Shown one piece after another: positions 1-8,226 of a stretch of DNA of 64,000 nt. The stretch lies in the NCBI RefSeq assembly GCF_030519475.1, contig NZ_JAUMKD010000002.1, positions 677,501 to 741,500 on the forward strand, given 5' to 3'. Each line of letters begins with the position of its first letter. Position 1 is the stretch's first letter. Source of the DNA: Micromonospora sp. C28SCA-DRY-2. Lineage in GTDB: Bacteria > Actinomycetota > Actinomycetes > Mycobacteriales > Micromonosporaceae. Made by a program: the position numbers and the translations under genes. A model generated the notes under the pieces. It was not told the origin of the DNA and ran no database searches. It saw nothing but the letters and a program-made list of their open reading frames with translations.

Positions 1-683
1 TGGCCGCGGGGCGGTTCCCGGTGGTGGTCTACAGCCACGGGCTGGACAGCCTGCCCCACCTGCACGCCGGGTTGACCACCCGGTGGGCCGCCGCCGGCTT
101 CGTGGTGGCCGCGCCGGCGTACCCGCACACCCGGCGTGGCGCGCGCCGGTTCGACCGGGCCGACGTGCGGCACCAGCCGGCCGACGCCTGGCGGGTGATC
201 CGGCACCTGGTCCGGCTCGACGCCCGGCCCGGTGACCCGCTCGCCGGGCACCTCGACGTCACCCGGTTCGCCGCCGCCGGCCACTCGGCGGGCGGCTTCA
301 CCACCGCCGGCATGTTCGCCTCGGGACGGTCGCCGCGCCTGCGGGCGGGCATCGTGATCGCCGGCGGCGGGATGGCCGGGAGCTTCGCCGCGCCGGCCGC
401 GCCGGTGCTCTTCGTGCACGGCACCGCCGACCCGGTGGTGCCGCTGGCGGTCGGCCGGGCGGCCTACCGGCGCGCCGGCGGCCCGGCCGCCTTCCTGAGC
501 GTGCTCGGGCAGGGCCACGGCGAGTACCTCACCCCGGGCCGGCCCGGCTTCGCCCAGGTCCTGGCCACCACCACCGACTTCCTCCGCTGGACGCTCTACG
601 GCGACCCGGACGCCGCCCGCCGCCTGCCCGCCGGGGCCAGCGCCCCCGCCCTCACCCGCTACGAGACCCGCCCCGCCCCCTGA
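1..683 (+). CDS. alpha/beta hydrolase (5' end outside window)
   Basis: The frame is open from the window edge, so the N-terminus is missing. The visible part resembles the downstream lipoprotein hydrolase at 1687: the shared opening GRFPVV then YSHGL (FSHGL there), the nucleophile elbow GHSAGG, a strand ending FVHGTADPVVP that carries the expected acid residue, and a late GQGHG with the probable catalytic His. Both proteins end with a similar FLRWTLYGD stretch, so they are tandem paralogues. The family (chlorophyllase or PAF-acetylhydrolase-like esterases) hydrolyses ester bonds; the substrate cannot be told. Whether this copy is also a lipoprotein cannot be seen. Confidence 0.85.
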   Translation, partial: AAGRFPVVVYSHGLDSLPHLHAGLTTRWAAAGFVVAAPAYPHTRRGARRFDRADVRHQPADAWRVIRHLVRLDARPGDPLAGHLDVTRFAAAGHSAGGFTTAGMFASGRSPRLRAGIVIAGGGMAGSFAAPAAPVLFVHGTADPVVPLAVGRAAYRRAGGPAAFLSVLGQGHGEYLTPGRPGFAQVLATTTDFLRWTLYGDPDAARRLPAGASAPALTRYETRPAP

Positions 684-905
684 CCGCGGCCGGGCCGAGC
701 ACGAGAGGCCGGGCACACGCGGTGCCGGACACGAACTGCCGGACGTGAGCGGCCGGGCAGGAGCGGCGGGCGCGACAGGAGCGGCCAGCACGACACCAAC
801 GACGAGCGCGACACGAGCGACGTCCGGGCCAGGAGCAACCGCCGGGGCGCGGCGTGGGCCGGAAACGGCGGTGCGGGGAGCCGGGTCCGCCGTTACGGTC
901 GGCGG

Positions 906-1463
906 GTGGTGGGCGTGGAGGGGCTCGCGGGGCGGCAGTTGGCCAGCATCGCCGAGGTGGTCGAGGTGGCCGGCGCCGCCGGCGTCCAGGTGTGGCTGCG
1001 CGGCGGCTGGGCGGTCGACTTCCACCTCGGCGAGGTCACCCGGCCGCACGTGGACGTCGACTGGTACTGCTGGCGCGCCGACGCGCGGCGGCTGGCCGCC
1101 CTGCTGCACGGGCGCGGCTGGCGGCCCGACCCGCGGCTGCCGGTCGAGGTGCAGCTCGACCTGTTCCGCGGCGACGTCGAGGTGAGCTTCGCGTACCTGG
1201 CGCGGGACGCCGCGGGGCGGATCACGGTCGGCGGCGGGCCGTGGGCCGGCACGCCGCTGCCGGCGGGGATGCTGGACGGCCCACCCGGGCGGATCGGCCC
1301 GCTGACCGTCCCGGTCATCGCGGTCGCCGCGCAGGTCGAGTTCAAGCGGATGTACCCGGTCTGGATGCCGGAGCGCCCCCGCCGCGCCAAGGACGCCGCC
1401 GACCTGGCCCGGCTCGGCGCCGCCCCGCCGGAGCATCGGGAGGCGACCTCGCCCGGGGCGTAG
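906..1463 (+). CDS. aminoglycoside 2''-nucleotidyltransferase-like protein
   Basis: A 185-residue protein with a nucleotidyltransferase fold signature near residues 33-55: GGWAVDFHLGEVTRPHVDVD. The family is GG(W/A)A(V/L)D then TRxHxDxD, in which the Asp residues bind metal in ANT(2'')-type enzymes that adenylylate aminoglycosides. Many chromosomal relatives have no proven resistance role. Two adjacent GTG codons (906, 909) could start it; neither has a good ribosome binding site. It lies between two paralogous hydrolase genes on the same strand but 222-223 bp from each, so an operon is doubtful. Fold assignment is fairly sure, substrate is not. Confidence 0.75.
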   Translation: MVGVEGLAGRQLASIAEVVEVAGAAGVQVWLRGGWAVDFHLGEVTRPHVDVDWYCWRADARRLAALLHGRGWRPDPRLPVEVQLDLFRGDVEVSFAYLARDAAGRITVGGGPWAGTPLPAGMLDGPPGRIGPLTVPVIAVAAQVEFKRMYPVWMPERPRRAKDAADLARLGAAPPEHREATSPGA

Positions 1464-1481
1464 CGCGGACGCGACCGCAAC

Positions 1482-1610
1482 GGGCAGCACGGCCACCGCC
1501 GGCACCGTCGACCGGCACCACCGCCACCGCCACCCACCGTCGACCGGGCACCACCGCCACCGCCGGCACTGCCACCGCCGGCACCAGCACCAGCGCCGGC
1601 GCCGGGCACC
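1482..1610. repeat. low-complexity CACCGCCACCGCC repeat
   Basis: The gap between the nucleotidyltransferase-like gene and the lipoprotein hydrolase is filled by imperfect repeats of CACCGCC and GGCACC units, with GTCGACCGG-type spacers occurring twice. No reading frame here looks like a conserved protein. It is probably slippage-expanded DNA. Nothing else is seen in this gap apart from the start region of the next gene. Confidence 0.6.
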
Positions 1611-1686
1611 ACGCTCCGGCGGTCGGCCCGGCACGGTGCGTCGATGTCCGGCGGGCGGCCCCGGCGCGCGAGGCACAATCGGAGCC

Positions 1687-2655
1687 ATGCCGCGTCGCCG
1701 CACCCCTGCCCTGCTCGCCTGCGCCCTGCTCACGGCCGGCCTGGCCGGCTGCTCCGGGGACACCCGGCCGGCCGGCCCGCGGACCGTCCCGACGCCGGCC
1801 CCGGCCGCGACCACCCCCGCGCCGCGGGTGCCCGCCGGCACCGCGCCGGAGCGGGCCTTCGCCGTCGGCGTACGGCAGCTGAAGCTGAACCGCGACGGCG
1901 ACCGCCCGCTGCCGGTGACCGTCTGGTACCCGGCGGCCGGGAAGGCCGGGGGCGAGCCCGAGCGGTCCGCGCGGGCCGCCGACGGCCGGTTCCCGGTGGT
2001 GATGTTCAGCCACGGGCTGGGCGGGCGCCCGGCCGACTACGCGACGCTGCTCACCCGGTGGGCGGCGGCCGGCTTCGTGGTGGCCGCGCCGACCTTCCCG
2101 CACACCTCCCGGGGCGCCGACGGCAACGTGCTGGACGTGCTCAACCAGCCCGCCGACGTGTCGTACGCGCTGACCCAGGTGCTCGCCCTGGACGGCCGGG
2201 CCGGTGATCCGCTGCGCGGCCGGCTGGCCGCCGACCGGGTGGCCGCGGCCGGGCACTCGGCCGGCGGGGTGACCACCATCGGCCTGTTCACCGCCGGCCG
2301 GGACGAGCGCCTCGACGCCGGGGTGGTGTTCGCCGGCACCGCACTCGGGGTGGGCACCGCGTTCGCCGGCGCCGCCGCGCCGCAGTTGTTCGTGCACGGC
2401 GAGGCCGACGAGGTGGTCCAGTACGCCGCCGGCAAGGAGGCGTACGACCGGGTGCCCTGGCCGAAGGCGATGCTGAGCCTGACGAACGGCGACCACGGGC
2501 GGGCGCTGCTCAGCGACGGGGCCGCGCTGCGGGTGGTCTCGGACACGACCGTCGAGTTCCTGCGCTGGACCCTCTACGGCGACGAGGCCGCCAAGCGGCG
2601 CATCCCGACCGGCGCCGCCCGCGGCGACATCGCCACCCTCGACAACCGCCTCTGA
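1687..2655 (+). CDS. alpha/beta hydrolase lipoprotein
   Basis: A 322-residue esterase-like protein. Residues 1-22 form a lipoprotein signal peptide: MPRRR, a hydrophobic stretch, then the lipobox LAGC, so the mature Cys should be lipidated and the enzyme held on the outer face of the membrane. A Thr/Pro/Ala-rich linker follows, then the hydrolase domain with FSHGL, the nucleophile elbow GHSAGG and FVHGEADEV. It is a paralogue of the partial gene at the window start. An in-frame start lies 51 bp upstream, but the ATG at 1687 puts the signal peptide at the N-terminus and is preferred. Substrate unknown. Confidence 0.88.
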   Translation: MPRRRTPALLACALLTAGLAGCSGDTRPAGPRTVPTPAPAATTPAPRVPAGTAPERAFAVGVRQLKLNRDGDRPLPVTVWYPAAGKAGGEPERSARAADGRFPVVMFSHGLGGRPADYATLLTRWAAAGFVVAAPTFPHTSRGADGNVLDVLNQPADVSYALTQVLALDGRAGDPLRGRLAADRVAAAGHSAGGVTTIGLFTAGRDERLDAGVVFAGTALGVGTAFAGAAAPQLFVHGEADEVVQYAAGKEAYDRVPWPKAMLSLTNGDHGRALLSDGAALRVVSDTTVEFLRWTLYGDEAAKRRIPTGAARGDIATLDNRL

Positions 2656-2676
2656 CCCGCCCGCCCGGGCGCCGGG

Positions 2677-3630
2677 TCAGGCGGTGTGGTCGACGACCAC
2701 CTTGCCGAAGACGTCACCGGAGTGCAGGCGGGCGAACGCCTCCTCCACCCGGCTGAACGGGACCACGCTGTCCACCACCGGCCGCACCTGGTGCTCGGCG
2801 CAGAACGCGAGCAGGTCCGCCAGCTCGTCCGGGGTGCCCATCGAGGTGCCCAGGATCTCCAGCTGCATGGCGAAGACCCGGCGCAGGTTGACCTTGGGCT
2901 CGTGCCCGGCCGTGGCGCCGGAGACGACGATCCGGGCCATCGGCGCGGCGGACTTCAGCGAGTGGTCGAAGGTGGCCGCGCCGACCGTCTCGATCACCAC
3001 GTCGACCCGTTCCGGCAGCCGGGCGCCCGGCTTGACGGCGGTCGCGCCCAGCTCGGCGATCCGTTCCCGCTTGGCGGCGTCCCGGCTGGTCGCGTAGACC
3101 CGCTTGCCCATCGCGGCGGCGAGCGCGACGGCGGCCGTGGCGACGCCGCCCCCGGCGCCCTGGACCAGCACGGCGTCGGCGTCGGCGACCCGGCCCTTGG
3201 TGGTGAGCATCCGCCAGGCGGTGAGCCACGCGGTCGGCAGGCACGCCGCGTCGGTGACGGCCAGCCCGGCCGGCAGCGGCACCAGGTTCGACCGGGGTAC
3301 GGCCACCCGCTCGGCGAGGGTGCCCGGGAAGTGCTCGGAGAGGATGGAGACGCCGCGCGGGTCACCCGGGGTGGCGACCACCGGGTAGACGACCACCTCG
3401 GTGCCGTCCGGGTCGACGCCGACCGCGTCGCAGCCGAGGATCATCGGCAGTTGGTCGCCGGTGAGCCCCACCCCGCGCAGCGACCACAGGTCGTGGTGGT
3501 TGAGCGAACTGGCCCGGACCTGCACGGTGACCCAGTCGTCGTCCGGGTGGGTCGGCTCGGGCCGCTCGCCGACGGTGAGCGCGGCGAGCGGGTCGGCGTC
3601 GTCGAAGCGGGAGGCGAAGGCGGCACGCAT
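2677..3630 (-). CDS. quinone oxidoreductase / zinc-type alcohol dehydrogenase family protein
   Basis: A medium-chain dehydrogenase/reductase of 317 residues. The N-terminal GroES-like domain has SLNHHDLW and GCDAVG; the Rossmann domain has QGAGGGVATAAV for NAD(P)H binding. I do not see the Cys/His set of a catalytic zinc site or the four-Cys structural zinc lobe, which points to the quinone oxidoreductase branch. Its substrate cannot be predicted. The ATG at 3630 gives the usual MRAAF opening; a GTG nine bases upstream (3639) is possible. It is 88 bp downstream of the malic enzyme gene, with a terminator between, so it is probably transcribed separately. Confidence 0.85.
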   Translation of the reverse strand: MRAAFASRFDDADPLAALTVGERPEPTHPDDDWVTVQVRASSLNHHDLWSLRGVGLTGDQLPMILGCDAVGVDPDGTEVVVYPVVATPGDPRGVSILSEHFPGTLAERVAVPRSNLVPLPAGLAVTDAACLPTAWLTAWRMLTTKGRVADADAVLVQGAGGGVATAAVALAAAMGKRVYATSRDAAKRERIAELGATAVKPGARLPERVDVVIETVGAATFDHSLKSAAPMARIVVSGATAGHEPKVNLRRVFAMQLEILGTSMGTPDELADLLAFCAEHQVRPVVDSVVPFSRVEEAFARLHSGDVFGKVVVDHTA

Positions 3631-3666
3631 GGTCGGCACGGTAACAAGCGGGACGGGCCGGAAGAA

Positions 3667-3704
3667 GGGCCCCGCGCTGTGCGACGTACGACAGGACGGG
3701 GCCC
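3667..3704 (-). terminator. hairpin after the malic enzyme gene
   Basis: Perfect 8-bp inverted repeat GGGCCCCG / CGGGGCCC (arms 3667-3674 and 3697-3704) with a 22-base loop, just past the stop codon of the malic enzyme gene. There is no T-run, which is common in high-GC actinobacteria. Confidence 0.6.
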
Positions 3705-3718
3705 TCGGCGCCCCCGGG

Positions 3719-4897
3719 TCAGGCCCGGGCGACGCCGTCGCGGCGGGCCGCCTCGGCCACCGCCTCGGCCACCGCGGGGGCGACCCGCGGGTCGAGCGGG
3801 GACGGGACGATCGCCTCCGGGGTGAGCGTCTCGGCCACCACCTGCGCGATGGCGTCGGCGGCGGCGACCTTCATGCCCTCGGTGATCCGGGTGGCCCGGG
3901 CGTCCAGCGCGCCCCGGAACACGCCGGGGAAGGCCAGCACGTTGTTGATCTGGTTGGGGTGGTCGCTGCGCCCGGTGGCGACCACCGCGACGTGCCGGGC
4001 GGCCACCTCGGGGTGCACCTCCGGGTTCGGGTTGGCCAGCGCGAAGACGATCCCGCCCGGAGCCATCCCGGCCACCGCGGCCTCCGGGATCTGCCCGCCG
4101 GAGACGCCGATCAGCACGTCCGCGTCGCGCAGCGCCTCGGTGATGTCGCCCTGCCGGCCGTCGGGGTTGGTGACGGCGGCCAATTCCGCCTTGGTGTCGG
4201 TGAGCCCGGTGCGGTGCCGGCCGAGGATCCCCTTCGAGTCGCAGACCACCACCCGGGCCGGGTCCACTCCCCCGGCGAGCAGCATCTTCGTCACCGCCAC
4301 GCCGGCCGCGCCGGCTCCGCTGACCGCCACCCGCAGGTCGCCCAGCTTGCGGTTGAGCAGCGTGGCGGCGTTGCGCAGGGCGGCCAGCACGACGATCGCG
4401 GTGCCGTGCTGGTCGTCGTGGAAGACCGGGATGTCCAGGGCCTCGTCCAGCCGGCGTTCGACCTCGAAGCAACGCGGCGCGCTGATGTCCTCCAGGTTGA
4501 TGCCACCGAACGACGGCGCCAGCGCCCGCACCACCGCCACGATCTCGTCCACGTCCTGGGTGTCCAGGCAGACCGGTACCGCGTCCACGCCGGCGAACTG
4601 CTTGAACAGCACCGCCTTGCCCTCCATCACCGGCAGCGCCGCGCGCGGGCCGATGTTGCCGAGGCCGAGTACGGCCGAGCCGTCGGTGACCACCGCGACG
4701 GTGTGCGACACCCAGGTGTAGTCGTCGGCCAGGGTCTCGTCGGCGGCGATCGCCTCGCACACCCGGGCCACGCCGGGGGTGTACGCGAGGGAGAGGTCTT
4801 CCCGGCTGGTCAGCGGGACCGTCGAGGTGACGGCCATCTTGCCGCCCCGGTGCAGTCGGAAGACGGGATCAGCGGGGTCCACGGTGGACGGTGACAT
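3719..4897 (-). CDS. NAD(P)-dependent malic enzyme
   Basis: A 392-residue short-form bacterial malic enzyme, converting malate to pyruvate and CO2 with reduction of NAD(P). Visible motifs: AYTPGVARVC near residue 38, GLGNIGP and a Lys in MEGKAVLFK, the metal-binding HDDQHGTA region, and the cofactor-binding stretch VSGAGAAG. Length is typical for the form without the phosphotransacetylase-like domain. The ATG start at 4897 has GGAG nine bases upstream. It links the TCA cycle to pyruvate and NADPH supply. NAD or NADP preference cannot be read from these motifs with confidence. Confidence 0.93.
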   Translation of the reverse strand: MSPSTVDPADPVFRLHRGGKMAVTSTVPLTSREDLSLAYTPGVARVCEAIAADETLADDYTWVSHTVAVVTDGSAVLGLGNIGPRAALPVMEGKAVLFKQFAGVDAVPVCLDTQDVDEIVAVVRALAPSFGGINLEDISAPRCFEVERRLDEALDIPVFHDDQHGTAIVVLAALRNAATLLNRKLGDLRVAVSGAGAAGVAVTKMLLAGGVDPARVVVCDSKGILGRHRTGLTDTKAELAAVTNPDGRQGDITEALRDADVLIGVSGGQIPEAAVAGMAPGGIVFALANPNPEVHPEVAARHVAVVATGRSDHPNQINNVLAFPGVFRGALDARATRITEGMKVAAADAIAQVVAETLTPEAIVPSPLDPRVAPAVAEAVAEAARRDGVARA

Positions 4898-5037
4898 GGT
4901 GACTCCAGGATCTGTTAGCAGCTGGACCAGCCGGTCGGTACGCGTGGTGAGGCGACGAGCGGCGGCGCGCGGTGCGGGGGGTCACCCGGGCACTTTCCGA
5001 GCATAGTGTCGTGGGGGCCCGGCCGATGTGAGCAGGG

Positions 5038-5388
5038 TCATAACGGACGCGGGGGCACCCGCCCGGGCCGGGGCCAGTAGCGGGCCACCACCCGGCCGTG
5101 CACGTCGGCCACCCCGTACGCCCGGGAGTCGTCGGCGACGAACTCGTTGTCCCCGTACAGCCACCAGCCGCCGTCCTGGGCGCGCACCGCGCGCTTGACG
5201 ACCAGCAGGTCAGGGCGGCTGCGGAAGACCGCCACCACGACGTCGCCGGGGCGGACCGGCCGACCGCCCCGGCGGACCAGCACGGCGTCCCCGTGACGCA
5301 GCGTGGGTGCCATGGACGGACCGCTGACCAGCACGGCCGTCAGTGGCCAGCGCAGCCGCCGCGCGGCGGCCGGACGGTCGGCGGTCAT
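5038..5388 (-). CDS. sodX: nickel-type superoxide dismutase maturation protease SodX
   Basis: A 116-residue S26/S24-type serine protease related to signal peptidase. The nucleophile Ser is in VSGPSMAPTL near residue 22 and the general-base Lys in VVKRAV near residue 63, followed by the GDN motif. In Ni-SOD systems this protease removes the propeptide so that the N-terminal His of SodN becomes free to bind nickel. It is divergent from sodN with 84 bp between start codons, the usual arrangement. The ATG at 5388 has GGAGGTG nine bases upstream and is preferred over longer in-frame starts that would run through sodN. Confidence 0.93.
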   Translation of the reverse strand: MTADRPAAARRLRWPLTAVLVSGPSMAPTLRHGDAVLVRRGGRPVRPGDVVVAVFRSRPDLLVVKRAVRAQDGGWWLYGDNEFVADDSRAYGVADVHGRVVARYWPRPGRVPPRPL

Positions 5389-5472
5389 CGGTTTCACCTC
5401 CACCGGCTTGGGGGAGCCCCTCCAGGAGTAATGTCGGCTTGGATCATCGCAAACTTCCCATGGAGGAACCCG

Positions 5473-5877
5473 ATGCGACTTCCACGCATCCTTACGCCCC
5501 GCGTGACCGCCAGCGCCCACTGCGACCTGCCCTGCGGCGTGTACGACCCGGCGCAGGCCCGGATCGAGGCCGAGTCGGTCAAAATGATCTGCGAGAAGTA
5601 CCAGGCGAACACCGACCCGGAGTTCCGCACGCGGGCCGTCATCATCAAGGAGCAGCGCGCCGAGTTGGTCAAGCACCACCTGTGGGTGCTCTGGACCGAC
5701 TACTTCAAGGCGACCCACTTCGAGAAGTACCCCCAGCTGCACCAGCTGTTCAACGAGGCCACCAAGCTCGCCGGCTCGGGCGGCGTGAAGGGCAGCCTCG
5801 ACCCGGCCACCGCCGACCAGCTGCTGCAGAAGATCGACGAGATCGCCAAGATCTTCTGGGAGACCAAGAAGGCGTGA
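5473..5877 (+). CDS. sodN: nickel superoxide dismutase
   Basis: A 134-residue Ni-SOD precursor that disproportionates superoxide. Residues 1-15 are the propeptide, ending TASA; mature residues 1-9 are HCDLPCGVY, the nickel hook in which His1, Cys2 and Cys6 bind the metal. The remaining 119 residues form the four-helix bundle subunit. GGAGG lies seven bases before the ATG. Its protease gene sodX is divergent next door. In Streptomyces the homologue is controlled by the nickel regulator Nur; I could not identify a clear Nur box in the 84-bp intergenic region. The downstream acetyltransferase gene overlaps by 4 bp. Confidence 0.97.
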   Translation: MRLPRILTPRVTASAHCDLPCGVYDPAQARIEAESVKMICEKYQANTDPEFRTRAVIIKEQRAELVKHHLWVLWTDYFKATHFEKYPQLHQLFNEATKLAGSGGVKGSLDPATADQLLQKIDEIAKIFWETKKA

Positions 5878-6392
5878 CCCGCGCGGTCCCGCCGACGATC
5901 CGGCCGGCACGTCCCGCGGACGTGCCGGCCGTCGTCGCCATGGTGCACGAACTGGCCGAGTACGAGCGCGCGGCCGACCAGTGCCACCTCACCTCGGAGC
6001 AGCTGCACGCCGCGCTCTTCGGCCCCGATCCGGCGCTGTACGGCCACGTCGCGGTGGACGACCGGGACGCCCCGGTCGGCTTCGCGCTCTGGTTCCTCAC
6101 CTTCTCCACCTGGGCCGGCGTGCACGGCATCCACCTGGAGGACCTCTACGTCCGGCCGGCCGCCCGGGGCACCGGGGCCGGGCGGCTGCTGCTGGCCACC
6201 CTCGCCGACATCTGCGTACGGCGCGGCTACCAACGGCTGGAGTGGGCGATGCTCGACTGGAACCCGGCCGCCGGCTTCTACGCCGCCATCGGCGCCGAGC
6301 AGTTGACCGAGTGGATCCCCTACCGGCTCGACGGCGCCGCCCTCGCCGGTCTCGCGGCGCAGGTGACCACCCCCACACGGCCGGCCTCCTGA
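5874..6392 (+). CDS. GNAT family N-acetyltransferase (spermidine/diamine-type)
   Basis: A 172-residue acetyl-CoA-dependent transferase. The acetyl-CoA loop is VRPAARGTGAGRLLL, preceded by the strand HLEDLYV and followed by RLEWAMLDWNPAAGFY, a pattern seen in diamine/spermidine acetyltransferase-like GNAT proteins. The GTG start overlaps the sodN stop (GTGA), so translation is probably coupled to sodN. No reaction involving SodN is known to me; the link may only be co-expression. The acceptor substrate is unknown. Confidence 0.88.
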   Translation: MTRAVPPTIRPARPADVPAVVAMVHELAEYERAADQCHLTSEQLHAALFGPDPALYGHVAVDDRDAPVGFALWFLTFSTWAGVHGIHLEDLYVRPAARGTGAGRLLLATLADICVRRGYQRLEWAMLDWNPAAGFYAAIGAEQLTEWIPYRLDGAALAGLAAQVTTPTRPAS

Positions 6393-6420
6393 ACGGGTAG
6401 AGTCCCGGCCGGGGGGATGA

Positions 6421-6831
6421 GTGGTGACTCAACTGACCGGCCAGCCGACGACCGACGACGACGTCGTGCACCTCACCGTGCCCGCCGACGGCGGCTACCT
6501 CGGCGTGCTGCGCACCGCCACGGCGGGGCTCGCGGCGCGGCTCCAGTTCGCCCTCGACGAGATCGAGGACCTGCGCATCGCGGTCGACGAGGCCTGCGCC
6601 ATGCTGCTCGCCATCGCCACCCGCGACGCCGAACTCGACTGCCGGTTCGCGGTGACCGAGGACGCGTTGACCGTCGAGGTGACAGTGCCCACCGTCCGCG
6701 GCGCCGGGCTGCCCGCCGAGTCCTCCTTCGCCTGGAAGGTGCTCACCGCGCTGACCACCTCGGCCTCGGCGAACGTGGCCGACGGCCGGGCCACCATCTC
6801 GCTGCTGACCCGGCGCGCCTCGGGCTACTGA
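6421..6831 (+). CDS. anti-sigma-type ATP-binding protein (RsbW-like)
   Basis: A 136-residue GHKL-fold protein. The N-box region reads LRIAVDEACAMLLA, as in RsbW/SpoIIAB-type switch kinases, which bind an alternative sigma factor and phosphorylate a STAS antagonist. The usual N-box Asn is not obvious (EACAMLL), and the G-box is weak, so ATP binding may be altered. No sigma factor gene is adjacent. Its 3' end overlaps the convergent membrane protein gene by 7 bp. GTG at 6421 or 6424 could start it; GGGGGGATGA lies upstream. Confidence 0.75.
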   Translation: MVTQLTGQPTTDDDVVHLTVPADGGYLGVLRTATAGLAARLQFALDEIEDLRIAVDEACAMLLAIATRDAELDCRFAVTEDALTVEVTVPTVRGAGLPAESSFAWKVLTALTTSASANVADGRATISLLTRRASGY

Positions 6832-7232
6832 CCGCCCTCGGGCGCCCCGAAGCCGAGCGCCCGGCTGGTCGGCGGGCTGACCAGCAGCCAGCTGACCCCG
6901 ATCCCGAGGGCCATCAGTGGCACGCCGAGCCAGCCCATCCCGCCCTGGACCATGAACCACCCGATCGGCAGCAGCATCAACTGGAGCACGATCGCCGGCG
7001 CCCGCGCGCCGGCCCGGCGCCGCTCCAGCGCGCCGCCCAGTGCCCAGAGCGCGGCGGCGGCGCCGACAGCGAACGCGGTCACCAGCCACGCCGACAACCG
7101 GTCGGTGCTGTCGGCGGTGAGGTCGGCCCAGACCAGCCACACGGCGATCAGGCCGACCGCTACCGCCTCGCCCCGGAGCAGCCGGACCGCCCAGCGGAGC
7201 GTGACGGGAATCGGGTCGGAGTCGAGCGTCAC
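6825..7232 (-). CDS. small membrane protein, four predicted helices
   Basis: A 135-residue hydrophobic protein with about four membrane segments: near residues 11-31, 37-58, 70-90 and 95-115. It has no catalytic motif I recognise. It sits beside the lipid kinase gene, divergent from it, a position matching the membrane protein Rv3217c next to Rv3218 in M. tuberculosis. GTG at 7232 is chosen; a second GTG at 7241 would add three residues. The 3' end overlaps the convergent anti-sigma-type gene by 7 bp. Confidence 0.75.
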   Translation of the reverse strand: MTLDSDPIPVTLRWAVRLLRGEAVAVGLIAVWLVWADLTADSTDRLSAWLVTAFAVGAAAALWALGGALERRRAGARAPAIVLQLMLLPIGWFMVQGGMGWLGVPLMALGIGVSWLLVSPPTSRALGFGAPEGGQ

Positions 7233-7275
7233 GCGCGCCACGATACCTGTGCTACTCCGGGGTACAGTGCCGCCC

Positions 7276-8226
7276 ATGCGGGCCGTCCTGGTGGTCAATC
7301 CGAAGGCCACCACCACCAGCGAGCGCAGCCGGGACGTGCTGGTCCGGGCGCTGCGCAGCGAAGTCGACCTCTCCGTTCGGTACACCCGGCGGCGGGGGCA
7401 CGCGACCGCGCTCGCCCGGGAGGCCGCCGAGGAGGGCGTCGACGTGGTGGTCACCCTCGGTGGCGACGGCACCGTCAACGAGGTGGTCAACGGCCTGATG
7501 ACGGCGAACCCGCCGACCGTCGACCCGGCCGCCACGCCGGCCGAGCGGCTGCCGGCGCTGGCCACCGTCCCGGGCGGGTCGACCAACGTGTTCGCCCGGG
7601 CGCTGGGCCTGCCCCGGGAGTGGCCGGAGGGCACCAGCATGATCCTGGAGGGGCTCCGGCTGGGCCGGCACCGCACGATCGGGCTGGGCCGGGCCGACGA
7701 CCGCTACTTCACCTTCTGCGCGGGGTTCGGCATCGACGCCGCCGTGATCCATCGGGTGGAGCGGGCCCGGCGGCGGGGCCGGGTCTCCACACCCGGGCTC
7801 TACCTGCGGTCCACGGTGAGCCAGTACTTCCTGGCCTCGGACCGGCGGCATCCGGCGATCAGCCTGGAGCGCCCCGGCGAGCCGGCCGAGAGCGAACTGG
7901 CCACGGTCATCATCCAGAACACCGCCCCGTGGACCTACCTCGGCGACCGGGAGATCAACCCCAACCCGGAGGCGTCGTTCGACCTGGGGCTGGACGTGCT
8001 GGCCCTGCGGCGGCTGCGGGTCGCCAGCACCACACGGACGGTGACGCAGTTCTTCTCCCGGCACCCGGACCCGCGCGGCAGGCAGGTGCTCCGGCTGCAC
8101 GACCTGGCCGAGTTCACCCTGCTCGCCGAGCGTCCGCAGGCGTTCCAGCTGGACGGCGACTACCTCGGCGAGCGGGAGAAAGTCAGATTCACATCCATTC
8201 CCGCGGCACTGAGAGTAATCTGCTAG
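7276..8226 (+). CDS. diacylglycerol/lipid kinase family protein
   Basis: A 316-residue member of the DAGK catalytic family. It opens with AVLVVNPKATT, has the nucleotide-binding GGDGTVNEVVNGL near residues 65-77 and PGGSTNVFARALGLP near 100-115, and a C-terminal beta domain ending QLDGDYLGE. Such enzymes phosphorylate diacylglycerol or related lipids at the membrane; the exact lipid is not known. It lies upstream of whiB1, as Rv3218 does in M. tuberculosis. The ATG at 7276 lacks a strong ribosome binding site but starts exactly at the conserved N-terminus. Confidence 0.87.
   Translation: MRAVLVVNPKATTTSERSRDVLVRALRSEVDLSVRYTRRRGHATALAREAAEEGVDVVVTLGGDGTVNEVVNGLMTANPPTVDPAATPAERLPALATVPGGSTNVFARALGLPREWPEGTSMILEGLRLGRHRTIGLGRADDRYFTFCAGFGIDAAVIHRVERARRRGRVSTPGLYLRSTVSQYFLASDRRHPAISLERPGEPAESELATVIIQNTAPWTYLGDREINPNPEASFDLGLDVLALRRLRVASTTRTVTQFFSRHPDPRGRQVLRLHDLAEFTLLAERPQAFQLDGDYLGEREKVRFTSIPAALRVIC

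Noticed and set aside
1636..1686. N-terminal extension of the lipoprotein hydrolase
   Set aside because: It would bury the lipoprotein signal peptide inside the protein.
6371..6420. SigB-type promoter (GGGTA near 6400) before the anti-sigma-type gene
   Set aside because: No GTTT-like -35 at the right distance.
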